Of a stretch of 32,265 nt of DNA, positions 8,220-17,308 are shown one piece after another. The translations under genes were made by a program, and so were the position numbers. Location: NCBI GenBank assembly GCA_040386195.1, contig JAZKFV010000028.1:1-32265 (forward strand). The letters run 5' to 3'. Numbering within the stretch: the first letter of the stretch is position 1; each line of letters starts with the position of its first letter. This DNA is from JAJTCH01 sp040386195. GTDB lineage: Bacteria > Pseudomonadota > Alphaproteobacteria > Rickettsiales > UBA1997. The notes beneath the pieces were generated by a model. The model was not told the origin of the DNA. It saw nothing but the letters and a program-made list of their open reading frames with translations, and made no database searches.

Positions 8220-11200
8220 CTAATTTTTCTTCAGCATTTCTCTAATTCTCTTATCAATTTCTTCTCTTCTAAGTGGTTTGGTGGTGAATTCGTCCATTCC
8301 GGCTTCAAAGCACATTTTTTTATCTTTATCGCCAATATTGGCGGTGAGGGCGATGATTGGAATGTTGTGATGAGGTGTGTCGTTTTTTTGATTATTTTCG
8401 CGTTCGATAGCGCGAATTTTTCTGGTTGCATCAAACCCATCCATAATTGGCATTTGGCAATCCATCAATATTACATCATATTTAACATGTAAAAATTTAT
8501 TGACGGCTTCTTGTCCGTTTTCAGCGCATTCAACTTCATAACCCATTTTGCTAAGTAGGTTGATTGCTACTTTTAAATTGATCTCATTATCTTCACAAAG
8601 CAAAACTTTGATGCCATTTTTAACAATTTCCGGCTCGGCTGTTACAACATTTGGATTGTTAGTAATTGGCGCGGCGTTGGTGATTCCAAAGCTTTCCAAC
8701 AATGCTTTAGTCAGATTTCTTTCTCTAATTGGTTTGTTAATTACCTTATTAAATTTTGCTAAAAATTCCTCAGTGCGGCTTGATTTATTGAATCTGGAAA
8801 TTAGTAAAATTAATGGAATATTTTGTAGAGTTGGATCATTTTTAATTTGATTGACCAATTCATTTAAATCAAATTTATCATTTTTATGGTGACTAATTAA
8901 AATGATATCATGAGTGTCGTTTTTGATAATTGACAAAATATTTTGCCAATCAGCTTCATTATCAAAAGATGGTGCAACGTTGGCGATTCCGTAATCTTTT
9001 AAACGATTACAAATCATAGTTTTGCCTTCAGCAGAGCTTTCAATAACCAAAGCTTTTTTGTCAATTAATTTTTTAAGATTGGCGGCAGCAATTTTTTCAT
9101 CTTCACTTAAATCGTTACTATTAGATTTGCCAAATGGCAATGAGAACCAGAAATTTGAACCTTTGCCAGACTCACTTTCAACACCAATTTTTCCATTCAT
9201 TAATAAAGCCAATTCTTTACAGATAGAAAGACCAAGCCCAGTGCCACCGAATTTTCTGGTGGTCGACATATCAACTTGTACAAATTTTTGGAAGAGTTGG
9301 TTAATTTTATTTTTTTCAATCCCAATGCCACTATCTTTAATATTGAACAATACCAAATATTGACCGGCTTGATGTTTTTGCAAAACTACTTCAATGAAGA
9401 TTTGTCCATAGGCGGTAAATTTAATACCGTTATTGACCAGATTGGTTAAAATTTGTCGCACCCGAATCGGATCGCCCATCACAACTCTAGGAACTTCAGG
9501 AGAAATATAGGTGATAATTTCCAAGCCTTTTTTATCCGCAACTGCCGACATTAAATCAGCTAAATCTTCAATAATACTTCTTAAGTCGAAATTGATATTT
9601 TCTAAATCAATTTTCCCCGCTTCAATTTTTGAGAAATCTAAAATGTCATTTAAAAGAATTAATAACGCTTCAGAAGAGCGATGAATAATTCCGGCGTTTT
9701 CTCTTTGTTCGTCAGTTAAATTTTTTCCTTCCGATAAATTTAAACTCATTCCCATTATACCATTCATCGGCGTTCGTAGCTCGTGGCTCATATTGGATAG
9801 AAACTGGCTTTTGGCGTTACTAGCAGATTCTGCTTCAATACCTCTTTTGAGTAATTCTTGAATGATTGGAACAATTTGAACTTTTTTGAAGATAAACAGC
9901 GCCGATAAAAAGATCACCAAAATGCCCATTAGTTGAATAACGGTATATTTGAATTGATCAAAAAATGCTCTAGTTCTTGTTGAGTCGGAATAGCCGGCGA
10001 GAATTACAAAATTGTGATTGGAGATGCGATAATAATCAAAATTAGTATTTCTAATTCGAATTGGTTTTTTTAAAGATCCGGATTTATTAACTAAATCTTT
10101 TTTCTCGGCAATTTTTGGTTTAGCAAGTTCGTCGCAAAGATAAATATTATTTCTTAACTCGCGGGTAATTTCCAAATCGGCATATTGTTTGGAAGCAAAA
10201 ATTAAATCGTAATTGCGATCCATTACCAAAAAAATCAGATTATCATCTTGCAAAGTTTTGCCAACATCGGAAGTGACTTTGTCAATAATAATTTCGGAAA
10301 TTAAAGTTCCCTCCGCTTTGGTTCCCATTCCAACCTGAAGCGCTACCGGTATAGTTTTATAATCGCCACTTAAATCACTATGAACAATTCCAATCTGACC
10401 AATAATCATTTTTCCCGGATCTAATTTGGCAGCTTCAATTGGATATTTTTTATCAACTTCAAGTGACTTATTTAAAACCCCTCTTTTGGAAGTGATGGCT
10501 AAATGATTAGTTTTATCAACATAATTAATATCAAGCCAAGAATAGAAATTGTCGGTTATATCATTGGAATTGATGCTTTTGCGCAGCAGCTCAGAAATGT
10601 AATCATATTTTACACCTTCAGGAGTTCTAAATTTATCTCCCAAATAATTCATATAATTTTCAACATTATTCACCGAGTTTGAAACTGCTTTCTCAACAAT
10701 GTCAGATTGCAATTTCACTGAGTCGTGAAAATCTTCAACCTGCCTTATATAAGTTGCAGTAGCGTCAATTGTGCCCCAAGAAATAACCAGACTCATAATA
10801 AATAAGGAGAAGCGATTATAGGATTTGGTAATTCCCGCTTCATTTAGTTTTTTGCGCTCGTGGTCACGCCTTTTTTTAATGGCAAGTGCTTTGCGATATT
10901 TTTTGAAATAGTTAAATTTAAAATGTAATGCTTCCGATAAAATTTTGCGATCACGATAAAAACCGCGAATGATTCTGGCTTTTAATTTTTTAATCAGCCC
11001 ACTAATTGCAATTTTTAGTCTTTTAAATTTTCCAATTTTATTTTGAAGATCTAGAGAATTTTTTGGAGCAATTTTGTTGTCTAAAACTTGATGATTAAGT
11101 TTGGAATTTTTTCTTTTCCAAAAAAATAAAAACTTTTTTCTGTTATCACGAAAAGGTTTGATATTTGATTTTAGAGGTGAGAAGGAAGGGTCATGACGAG

Positions 11201-11258
11201 GCGGTTTTATGGCTCTGTTCCTGCCATTTGTGTGAATTTGAAACAGTTTTTTAAGCAT
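8220..11258 (-). CDS. Hybrid sensor histidine kinase (BarA/ArcB-type layout)
   Basis: An inner-membrane sensor of 1012 residues. It has a strongly basic cytoplasmic N-terminus (1-148), a first membrane helix at about 150-171, a periplasmic sensor of some 260 residues (Cache-like by position and length, not proven), and a second helix at about 438-458. HisKA carries His492 in SNMSHELRTPMNG. HATPase_c has NLVNNGIKFT, DSGIGI and GGTGLGLSICKEL. The first receiver-like domain (about 735-858) has no phospho-acceptor Asp, reading DIILISHHKND. The second receiver (about 882-1010) is complete, with Asp933 in ILMDCQMPIMDG and the Lys of TKPL. No Hpt domain is fused, so the separate Hpt protein at 14951 is a natural partner. 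It diverges from the GNAT gene. Confidence 0.93.
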   Translation of the reverse strand: MLKKLFQIHTNGRNRAIKPPRHDPSFSPLKSNIKPFRDNRKKFLFFWKRKNSKLNHQVLDNKIAPKNSLDLQNKIGKFKRLKIAISGLIKKLKARIIRGFYRDRKILSEALHFKFNYFKKYRKALAIKKRRDHERKKLNEAGITKSYNRFSLFIMSLVISWGTIDATATYIRQVEDFHDSVKLQSDIVEKAVSNSVNNVENYMNYLGDKFRTPEGVKYDYISELLRKSINSNDITDNFYSWLDINYVDKTNHLAITSKRGVLNKSLEVDKKYPIEAAKLDPGKMIIGQIGIVHSDLSGDYKTIPVALQVGMGTKAEGTLISEIIIDKVTSDVGKTLQDDNLIFLVMDRNYDLIFASKQYADLEITRELRNNIYLCDELAKPKIAEKKDLVNKSGSLKKPIRIRNTNFDYYRISNHNFVILAGYSDSTRTRAFFDQFKYTVIQLMGILVIFLSALFIFKKVQIVPIIQELLKRGIEAESASNAKSQFLSNMSHELRTPMNGIMGMSLNLSEGKNLTDEQRENAGIIHRSSEALLILLNDILDFSKIEAGKIDLENINFDLRSIIEDLADLMSAVADKKGLEIITYISPEVPRVVMGDPIRVRQILTNLVNNGIKFTAYGQIFIEVVLQKHQAGQYLVLFNIKDSGIGIEKNKINQLFQKFVQVDMSTTRKFGGTGLGLSICKELALLMNGKIGVESESGKGSNFWFSLPFGKSNSNDLSEDEKIAAANLKKLIDKKALVIESSAEGKTMICNRLKDYGIANVAPSFDNEADWQNILSIIKNDTHDIILISHHKNDKFDLNELVNQIKNDPTLQNIPLILLISRFNKSSRTEEFLAKFNKVINKPIRERNLTKALLESFGITNAAPITNNPNVVTAEPEIVKNGIKVLLCEDNEINLKVAINLLSKMGYEVECAENGQEAVNKFLHVKYDVILMDCQMPIMDGFDATRKIRAIERENNQKNDTPHHNIPIIALTANIGDKDKKMCFEAGMDEFTTKPLRREEIDKRIREMLKKN

Positions 11259-11377
11259 TTAAATCAAAATTTATATTTCTTTTGCATTTTCGTTTTTGCC
11301 TGACTATTTCTTAAGTTAAAGGCAACCCAATTTAATTAGCAACTGCAAAAACTTAGAACCACTAAATAAATTTAAAA

Positions 11378-12163
11378 ATGACTCAAACCGACATTTCTGA
11401 TAATAAAAATCAAAAACAAAATTATCCAAATGATAGCAATTCCAACTATCTTAATCCAACTACAAAAATTTGGTTTTATATTCCATTTTCAAATTGGTTT
11501 CTAACTAAAGACGAAAAAAATCCCCTCCAAGGAATAGAAAGCTGGTTCGATTCTCCAACCAAAGTTTCCCAAACAGTTAATAAGCCGAAAAAAAGAAACA
11601 GAATTGATGTGAATTCAATTGATATAAAAATCAGCAAAGATCCAGAATTGCTTAAGCAGTATTATGATTTGAGGGAAGAGTCCTATAGAAATGATTCTGG
11701 ATTCAAAAATTATTCTGGAGATGAAAATAACTTTGATAGAAATGGTGTAATATTTTTGGGTGTAATGAAAGGAAAAGTTGTTGCTGGCGCAAGATTAGTC
11801 GTTTCTTCAGAAGTGGATTATTTGCCTCATGAAGATCCTGAAAAGCATTTTATATATCCTGAGATTTGTAAAACTATAAACATTGATTTAAAGGGAGTTT
11901 TGTATTCCGAAGTTTCCGCTTTAACTATTTCAAAAGAATTAAGAGTTAATTTTCTTGATAAGCTATTTCAATCTATGGTTGAACATTGTAGAGAGAATAA
12001 TATCAAATATATTTTTGGTGTTTCCGATATGAAATGTAGCAGGGACTACAAAATGTCGTTTTCAAAACTAAGAGTGCCATTTATGCTTGCTAGTCAGATT
12101 GTGGCTCCAAGAAAAACAGAGTTTAATAACATAGATTCCTATTTAGTTGTGGCTATGCCTTAG
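11378..12163 (+). CDS. GNAT-fold N-acyltransferase, LuxI/FeeM-like
   Basis: A 261-residue protein. About 80 residues of poorly conserved N-terminus precede a GNAT-like core. The core resembles acyl-homoserine-lactone synthases and N-acyl amino acid synthases: LREESYRND (Arg99, Arg104), DENNFDRNGVIFLGV (Asp120), VVAGARLV (Arg139) and YSEVSALTI (Glu178, at the place of the LuxI E-x-S-R motif). The Arg after that Glu in LuxI is Ala here, so calling it an AHL synthase would go too far. It probably transfers an acyl group from acyl-ACP/CoA to an amine. It lies between the divergent kinase and the TonB receptor, suggesting a signalling link. No LuxR gene is present. Confidence 0.5.
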   Translation: MTQTDISDNKNQKQNYPNDSNSNYLNPTTKIWFYIPFSNWFLTKDEKNPLQGIESWFDSPTKVSQTVNKPKKRNRIDVNSIDIKISKDPELLKQYYDLREESYRNDSGFKNYSGDENNFDRNGVIFLGVMKGKVVAGARLVVSSEVDYLPHEDPEKHFIYPEICKTINIDLKGVLYSEVSALTISKELRVNFLDKLFQSMVEHCRENNIKYIFGVSDMKCSRDYKMSFSKLRVPFMLASQIVAPRKTEFNNIDSYLVVAMP

Positions 12164-12206
12164 TAATTTTGTATTAGTTTTTTATCAACTTAAAGTTCGT
12201 ATATTT

Positions 12207-14219
12207 ATGAAAAAAACATTGTTGGCTTTTACCTCGTTATTATCTCTACTCACCACACATAATTCAATTGCTGCTTCTGCAGCGCAAAATAAAAATTCTA
12301 ATCAAAATACTTCAGTAAAAAGTGGAGCTGACGATGAGCAATACCAGCTTTTTGATACCGATGTTTTCTCACTTTCTAAAAAAAATGAAGATGCTTTTGA
12401 TGCCGCCTCTTCAATATATGTTTTATCTTCAGAAGATATTAGAAGGTCGGGTGCAACCAGTATTCCAGAAGCTTTAAGATTAGTGCCCGGCATACAAGTT
12501 GCTAGAATAGATGGTAATAAATGGGCAATTTCCGCTCGTGGGTTTAATGCTCAATTTTCTAATAAACTTCTTATTATGATTGATGGAAGAACGGTTTACA
12601 CCCCAGTTTTTTCCGGAGCGTTTTGGGATGTTCAAGATTATGTTTTGGAAGATGTTGAAAAAATTGAAGTAATTCGTGGTTCTGGCGGGGCAATTTGGGG
12701 TGCTAATGCGGTTAATGGCGTTATCAATATTATTACCAAAAACGCTGTTGATACTCAAGGTGGATATGTTTCCGGTATTGTTGGCAATCAAGATAGAGCG
12801 ATAGCCGAAGTAAGATATGGTGGTAGAACCGAAAGCCTTAATCACTATCGTGTCTATGCTAAACATGTGGATCGTGATCAGTTAAATAAATTAAACACTG
12901 ATACAGGCAATGATGATGGTTATCAACAATCGCAAGCCGGTTTTCGTTATGATATTAGATCAATTAAAGACAGCACCATTGCAGTTCATGGTGATGTTCG
13001 AAGTGGTAAAGCTGAAAATTATTTTCCTTTATCAAGTGTTTCTCCTGTAAGAACGGATAAAAATTCTACAGGTGGAAATTTGGTAGTTAATTGGGATAAA
13101 ACTATTTCAAAAAAATCTAGTTTCACTCTACAAACCTATTTGGATTATGATCAATTTGACACCGGAATTTTGAGTAGAGCTGGAAGAACTGCCGATATTG
13201 ATTTTCAACATTTTTATGATTTTAATCGTCAAAATCAATTTGTTTGGGGCTTGGGCTATCGTTTGTTGCAAGACAAGATTGGTGAAAGTGCTTTAAATAA
13301 TAATGTTGTGCCGCTTAATTACACTTTAAGAGAAAAAAATGACGAAATATTCAACGCGTTTTTGCAAGATAAAATTGGTTTAATTGCCGACACTTTATAT
13401 TTAACCATTGGTTCAAAATTTGAAATTAATGATTATACCGGTTTTGAATTTCAACCAAGCGCTAAGTTAACACTTTATCCTTCTCGCAACCAAACTGTAT
13501 GGGCTTCAGTTTCTAGGGCAGTCAGAACTCCAACCAGAGGTGAAGAATCAATTGAAATCAGAACGCCTGGTGGCACTTTGGTTCAGGCTGGTGATGCTCA
13601 ATATGAATCAGAAAAAGTTCTTGCGTATGAGCTTGGTTACAGAATAAAACCGACCAGAACAAGTCTTATTGATATTGCTACTTTTTATAATGACTATGAC
13701 GATCTTAGAAGCTTCAATTCTAAAAATGGTTTTTCAGCCACAACCACAAATTTTGGTCAAGGCAGATCGTATGGAACTGAAATCACTGCTAAATGGCAAG
13801 CAATGGATGATTGGAGATTGGAAGCCGGATATGATTTTTTGAGGCTAGATCTTAAAAATGATTCCCCATCTACAGAAAGTAGAGTTTTTCCGCTATATTT
13901 TGCCGAGAAACAATCTCCAAAAAATCAATTTCGCTTAAGATCCAACTATAATATCACTTCTAAAATTGAGTTCGATAACATTCTTTATTACGTAAATGCT
14001 ATATCTGATTCTAGGGGCGTATCCGACACAACTGGAGTCAAAGCATATGCAAGAATTGATACTAGATTAGGATATTTATTTAATTCGAATCTTAATTTTA
14101 GCGTTGGCATACAAAATCTTGCCGATAAAAGACATCAAGAATTTGATAAAGGTTTGTTTGCTAACGAAACCGAAGTGGGCAGAACAATCTATTTCAAAAC
14201 TGCAATCAAGTTTTGGTAA
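12207..14219 (+). CDS. TonB-dependent outer-membrane receptor
   Basis: A 670-residue receptor. I chose the start at 12207 because MKKTLLAFTSLLSLLTTHNSIAASA is a normal signal peptide; an upstream in-frame ATG at 12147 would add 20 residues before it and overlap the previous gene. The plug domain is clear: SSEDIRRSGATSIPEALRLV, then ISARGFNAQFSNKLLIMIDG, then GAIWGANAVNGVINIITK. A 22-strand barrel should follow, ending in the outer-membrane type aromatic terminus (...YFKTAIKFW). The substrate is unknown; nothing marks it as siderophore or B12 specific. The next gene encodes a YfiR-like periplasmic protein, a pairing known from receptor-linked signalling clusters. Confidence 0.93.
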   Translation: MKKTLLAFTSLLSLLTTHNSIAASAAQNKNSNQNTSVKSGADDEQYQLFDTDVFSLSKKNEDAFDAASSIYVLSSEDIRRSGATSIPEALRLVPGIQVARIDGNKWAISARGFNAQFSNKLLIMIDGRTVYTPVFSGAFWDVQDYVLEDVEKIEVIRGSGGAIWGANAVNGVINIITKNAVDTQGGYVSGIVGNQDRAIAEVRYGGRTESLNHYRVYAKHVDRDQLNKLNTDTGNDDGYQQSQAGFRYDIRSIKDSTIAVHGDVRSGKAENYFPLSSVSPVRTDKNSTGGNLVVNWDKTISKKSSFTLQTYLDYDQFDTGILSRAGRTADIDFQHFYDFNRQNQFVWGLGYRLLQDKIGESALNNNVVPLNYTLREKNDEIFNAFLQDKIGLIADTLYLTIGSKFEINDYTGFEFQPSAKLTLYPSRNQTVWASVSRAVRTPTRGEESIEIRTPGGTLVQAGDAQYESEKVLAYELGYRIKPTRTSLIDIATFYNDYDDLRSFNSKNGFSATTTNFGQGRSYGTEITAKWQAMDDWRLEAGYDFLRLDLKNDSPSTESRVFPLYFAEKQSPKNQFRLRSNYNITSKIEFDNILYYVNAISDSRGVSDTTGVKAYARIDTRLGYLFNSNLNFSVGIQNLADKRHQEFDKGLFANETEVGRTIYFKTAIKFW

Positions 14220-14334
14220 ATTAGTTGTTTGATGGTGTTTATATCTTGAAATATCAAAATTGCGATTGGTTGAGGCTGGTCGCGATTTGTAGAAAATCTT
14301 AGAAAAATAGGGTGAATATCCATATTACAAAATA

Positions 14335-14823
14335 ATGAGAAAATTAATTTTATTGATATTTTTGCTAATGCTTGCCGCTAGAACGACAGACGTTTTTGCA
14401 TATAATGACGCCTTTTATAAGGGCGTTGCCAACTTTGTTTATGGCTTTCCCAAGATGGTGAAAGACGGGCAGGGCGGTCTTTGCGTTTATGGCTATGATC
14501 AGGTTGCGGTGGCAATTGAAGAAAAATATAAGGGAGTGATTTTTTTTAAGAGTGAAAACAAATTAAGTGCTGGATTTTCTAAAAATATTTGCAAAGTGCT
14601 TTATGTTTCCAAAAATAAAGATTCAGCAACATCGCTGGCAATTAAGCTTGCTAACCAGGCTCAGGTTGTTTCAATTGGTATTGATGATGATTTTGTTGAT
14701 AAAGGTGGAATGATTTTGGTGCAGATGGGTAGAAGAAGTTTTGAATTAACTATTCATCATAAAAATATTAAAGAATTTAAAACCAAGTTTGATCCTTTGG
14801 TGGAGGGTTTAGTGGTTAATTAA
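14335..14823 (+). CDS. YfiR-like (DUF4154) periplasmic regulator
   Basis: A 162-residue protein with an N-terminal signal peptide ending near VFA. GLCVYGYDQ, CKVLYVS, VVSIGIDDDFVDKGGMILVQ and FELTIHHKNIKEF follow the YfiR/DUF4154 order (fxicvxG, CxxlFi, vLtvxdxxxFxxxGGMI, FexN). In Pseudomonas, YfiR is a periplasmic repressor of the diguanylate cyclase YfiN. Related proteins often sit next to a TonB receptor and a hybrid kinase, as here. No GGDEF protein is in the window, so its target may be the periplasmic domain of the hybrid kinase. It lies 115 bp after the receptor gene. Confidence 0.75.
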   Translation: MRKLILLIFLLMLAARTTDVFAYNDAFYKGVANFVYGFPKMVKDGQGGLCVYGYDQVAVAIEEKYKGVIFFKSENKLSAGFSKNICKVLYVSKNKDSATSLAIKLANQAQVVSIGIDDDFVDKGGMILVQMGRRSFELTIHHKNIKEFKTKFDPLVEGLVVN

Positions 14824-14826
14824 TGT

Positions 14827-14912
14827 CAGTGTCTAAATATTTTTTAAGTTGCCTGTTTTTCCTTAGACACTGTTAGCTAACTGAAATAAAAATAATTAGC
14901 TAACAGTGTCTA
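14827..14912 (+). promoter_or_regulatory. Mutually exclusive hairpins between yfiR-like and hpt genes
   Basis: A perfect 17-bp inverted repeat joins 14864-14880 (tagacactgttagctaa) to 14896-14912 over a 15-base loop. A third copy of the outer 9 bases, cagtgtcta, lies at 14827-14835 and could pair instead with 14864-14872. The strong hairpin is followed by AT-rich sequence but not by a clean T tract. It may be a terminator, an attenuator, or a decayed mobile palindrome. Confidence 0.5.
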
Positions 14913-14950
14913 TTACATAACCAATATTATTAACAATAATTCTACAAAAT

Positions 14951-15376
14951 ATGAAAACCAAAGACCCAAAAATTGCTAACGTAACTACTTCTGGTAACGA
15001 CTTGGAAAAGTCAGCTGCTAAAAAAACCGCTAAAAAAGAACCAGCTATTGATATGGATTTTTTGAAAGATGTGACTGGTGGCGATCGAGTTTTTGAAAAA
15101 GAATTGTTCGCTCTATTTTTAGATAGCGCTCAAAATAATATTTCTAAAATGGAAAAAGCTTTGACCGAAAACAACAATGATGGTTGGTATATGGCAGCTC
15201 ATTCTTTGAAAGGCGCGTCCGCTTCTATCGGTGCTTTTCCAATGTCCAAAGCTTTAGAATATGCCCAGACTCATCCTAAAGATGATTTTAAAAATAAGAC
15301 TAATGTTTTGGTTGATATTAGAGCTGAGTTGGCAAAGGTTGCTGAGTTTATTAATCAAGAAATTTCCAAAGCGTAA
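14951..15376 (+). CDS. Stand-alone histidine phosphotransfer (Hpt) protein
   Basis: A 141-residue protein. A polar Lys/Ala-rich leader of about 32 residues precedes an Hpt four-helix domain, with phospho-accepting His84 in MAAHSLKGASASIGA. Hpt proteins shuttle phosphate between a hybrid kinase's receiver and a final response regulator. The nearby hybrid kinase (8220-11258) has a receiver with Asp933 but no Hpt domain of its own, so the two probably form one relay. No separate response regulator with an output domain is in the window. The gene is 127 bp after the yfiR-like gene and may have its own promoter. Confidence 0.9.
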   Translation: MKTKDPKIANVTTSGNDLEKSAAKKTAKKEPAIDMDFLKDVTGGDRVFEKELFALFLDSAQNNISKMEKALTENNNDGWYMAAHSLKGASASIGAFPMSKALEYAQTHPKDDFKNKTNVLVDIRAELAKVAEFINQEISKA

Positions 15377-15403
15377 TAGCTTTTTGTATAGCTAGAAACT
15401 TTT

Positions 15404-15442
15404 CTGGATTGCCGCGTCAGGGCTAAAGCCATCGCAATGACG
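15404..15442. repeat. Palindromic element copy after hpt
   Basis: ctggattgccgcg, then a middle containing ggctaaagcc, then atcgcaatgacg. This is the same family as 640-677 and 1607-1693, here intergenic. It lies between the hpt stop and the strong hairpin at 15469. Confidence 0.85.
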
Positions 15443-15468
15443 AAATAAAATAACCCCAATATCGTTTA

Positions 15469-15514
15469 TTTTTATCAATTACCGTTGGCTAAAGCCAACG
15501 GTAATTGATAAAAA
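15469..15514. terminator. Perfect 22-bp hairpin, bidirectional terminator
   Basis: Left arm 15469-15490 and right arm 15493-15514 are exact reverse complements with an aa loop; the core is accgttggct / agccaacggt. The stem ends are T5 and A5, so each strand gives a stem followed by Us. It sits between the converging hpt (+) and tpsB (-) genes, 4 bp from the tpsB stop, the expected place for a shared terminator. Confidence 0.8.
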
Positions 15515-15518
15515 ATGG

Positions 15519-17291
15519 TTATATTGAAAAACTAACATTAAAATAAATTTCTCTATTCTTCTCCCTCACAAAACTTGGAGAGCTCAGGCTTTCGGCATAG
15601 GTAAAGCTATAATCAAAATATTTATCATAATGTTTTACCCCGGCTGCAAAGCCACTCAAATAGGCGCGGTTTTTGCCGTTTAACGAGGCGTCAGATTTTG
15701 GTTTGGAGCGCACCATACCGTAATCATAACCAACAAAAAAACTCAAACCCTGCAAAGCGCGATCAATATAAAATTTCTCGGTAATTTTGGGCATACGCAT
15801 TGACAGCTCATTTCTAATATAGCCACCATTATCAGAAGAAATTGAATTGTTCTTAAAGCCACGCACACTATAAAAATCACCAATGCTGATTTGTTCAGAA
15901 GAATAAAGAGCGTCTTTAGAAATTTGACCGGAAATGTTGCTACTAAAGTTAAAATCTTGAGTGAAAAGCTGAAACTTTTTATAAAGCGCAGCATTAAATT
16001 GCAGCATTTCAAATTGCGCTTTTGGATCGTCACTTTTGAGATTTTCTGGATCTTGCAAAGCATTCAAAGCGCTAAGACCGCGAACATAATTTGCCCCAAA
16101 ACTTAAATTAGTTGCATTTAAATTTAAGCGATGTTTCAAACCCAAATCCAGAGTTGTCAATTTTCTACTACCAACCTCAAGCTTATAACCATCTGCAAAT
16201 GACGCGGTATTTCTTTTAGTTAAATTGCCACTTAACGAAGTATTAGTTCTTTTGCCTCTTTGAATAACGCGGTTAATTTCTAGGCTGTAGCTTTGAGTTT
16301 CGCCGGAAGATTTTAAAGTGCTGTTAGGCAGTTTAACGGTGTTGAGATATTTGGAATCGGTAGCAGCTATTTGATAAAGCCAATATCCGTAAGGAACAGA
16401 AAAGCTGGTATAAAGATTTTGGTTATATCTAATTTGATCATTGCCTTCCTGATCGTGAGTGTAATTGATGTATAAATTATCATTGAGCATCAACAAATTA
16501 TCTTGTTGCAGAGTTAAAATTCGTCTTCTTTCGCCGGTTGATTCTTGCCCTAAATTATCATAACCAATTTTGGCGCTAGTGGTTCTTTTTTCGTCATTAA
16601 CAATTTCCACTATCGATTTTCCGCCTTCGCTGCCGGGCAGAATTTTCATGGTGGCATTGCTTGATTGCAAACGATTGATTTGGTCTAAGCCTTGTTCAAC
16701 ATCGCGCAAATTGAAAGATTGTTGATCATAAGGAAAGGCGGTTAAAATTCTGGTGCGGTCGGAAAGTTTGCGATTGCCGTTAATGCTAATTTCTTCAATT
16801 TCGCCTTCTTTAATTTCAAATTCTAAAATTCCCGATTTAAGATTTTGATTGGGAGCCAAATAAACTCGCGACATTATATAACCTTTATCAATATAAAAAT
16901 TATTAATTTGCACCCGAAGCTCTTCAATATCCGCCAAAGACAAACATTTATTTTGATAAGATTTTATAATTTCAGCGCGCTCTTGTTTTAAAAGTGATTC
17001 TGAGCCAGTAAGTTTAATTTCATTGATTGTAAAACATTTTTTATCGTCAAGATTAAGGCTAGATTCAGGTTTAATAACTTCAATTTTAGGAGCTGGTTTT
17101 AACAATTCTTGCTCATCAATTTTGCGCCTTTCTTCCTCAAAAAGCCTTTCATTATCTCTTTGTAATTTTTTATTAAGTTGATTCACCGCAGCTTCTTGGT
17201 CGGCAGTTAAAGCAAAGGCGCTGTTATTTATGATAATAAAAACTAGCGAAGCTAAAAGGAAAACTCGTGAGGCAATTTTGAAATGGGGCAT
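15519..17291 (-). CDS. TpsB two-partner secretion transporter (FhaC/ShlB/CdiB family)
   Basis: A 590-residue outer-membrane protein that exports the TpsA partner. It has a signal peptide of about 27 residues (...NNSAFA), then a Glu/Lys/Arg-rich helix region. POTRA1 covers about 85-160, with the Cys86/Cys116 pair typical of ShlB-type POTRA domains. POTRA2 covers about 162-232 (LEFEIKEGEIEEISINGNRKLSD). A 16-strand barrel follows. VRGF at 476-479 is the conserved plug-loop (L6) motif, and the protein ends IYFNVSFSI, fitting BAM recognition. The gene shares a likely operon with the small barrel gene, 17 bp upstream, and diverges from the giant tpsA, its evident substrate. Confidence 0.93.
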   Translation of the reverse strand: MPHFKIASRVFLLASLVFIIINNSAFALTADQEAAVNQLNKKLQRDNERLFEEERRKIDEQELLKPAPKIEVIKPESSLNLDDKKCFTINEIKLTGSESLLKQERAEIIKSYQNKCLSLADIEELRVQINNFYIDKGYIMSRVYLAPNQNLKSGILEFEIKEGEIEEISINGNRKLSDRTRILTAFPYDQQSFNLRDVEQGLDQINRLQSSNATMKILPGSEGGKSIVEIVNDEKRTTSAKIGYDNLGQESTGERRRILTLQQDNLLMLNDNLYINYTHDQEGNDQIRYNQNLYTSFSVPYGYWLYQIAATDSKYLNTVKLPNSTLKSSGETQSYSLEINRVIQRGKRTNTSLSGNLTKRNTASFADGYKLEVGSRKLTTLDLGLKHRLNLNATNLSFGANYVRGLSALNALQDPENLKSDDPKAQFEMLQFNAALYKKFQLFTQDFNFSSNISGQISKDALYSSEQISIGDFYSVRGFKNNSISSDNGGYIRNELSMRMPKITEKFYIDRALQGLSFFVGYDYGMVRSKPKSDASLNGKNRAYLSGFAAGVKHYDKYFDYSFTYAESLSSPSFVREKNREIYFNVSFSI

Positions 17292-17308
17292 TTTGAGGGC
17301 TGGGTTTG

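Noticed and set aside
11296..11325. ttgcct...aggcaa dyad between the kinase and GNAT genes
   Set aside because: Only a 6-bp arm with an 18-base spacer in AT-rich DNA; not enough to call an operator.
12147..12206. Upstream start for the TonB receptor
   Set aside because: It adds 20 residues before a normal MKK signal peptide and overlaps the previous gene; 12207 is the better start.
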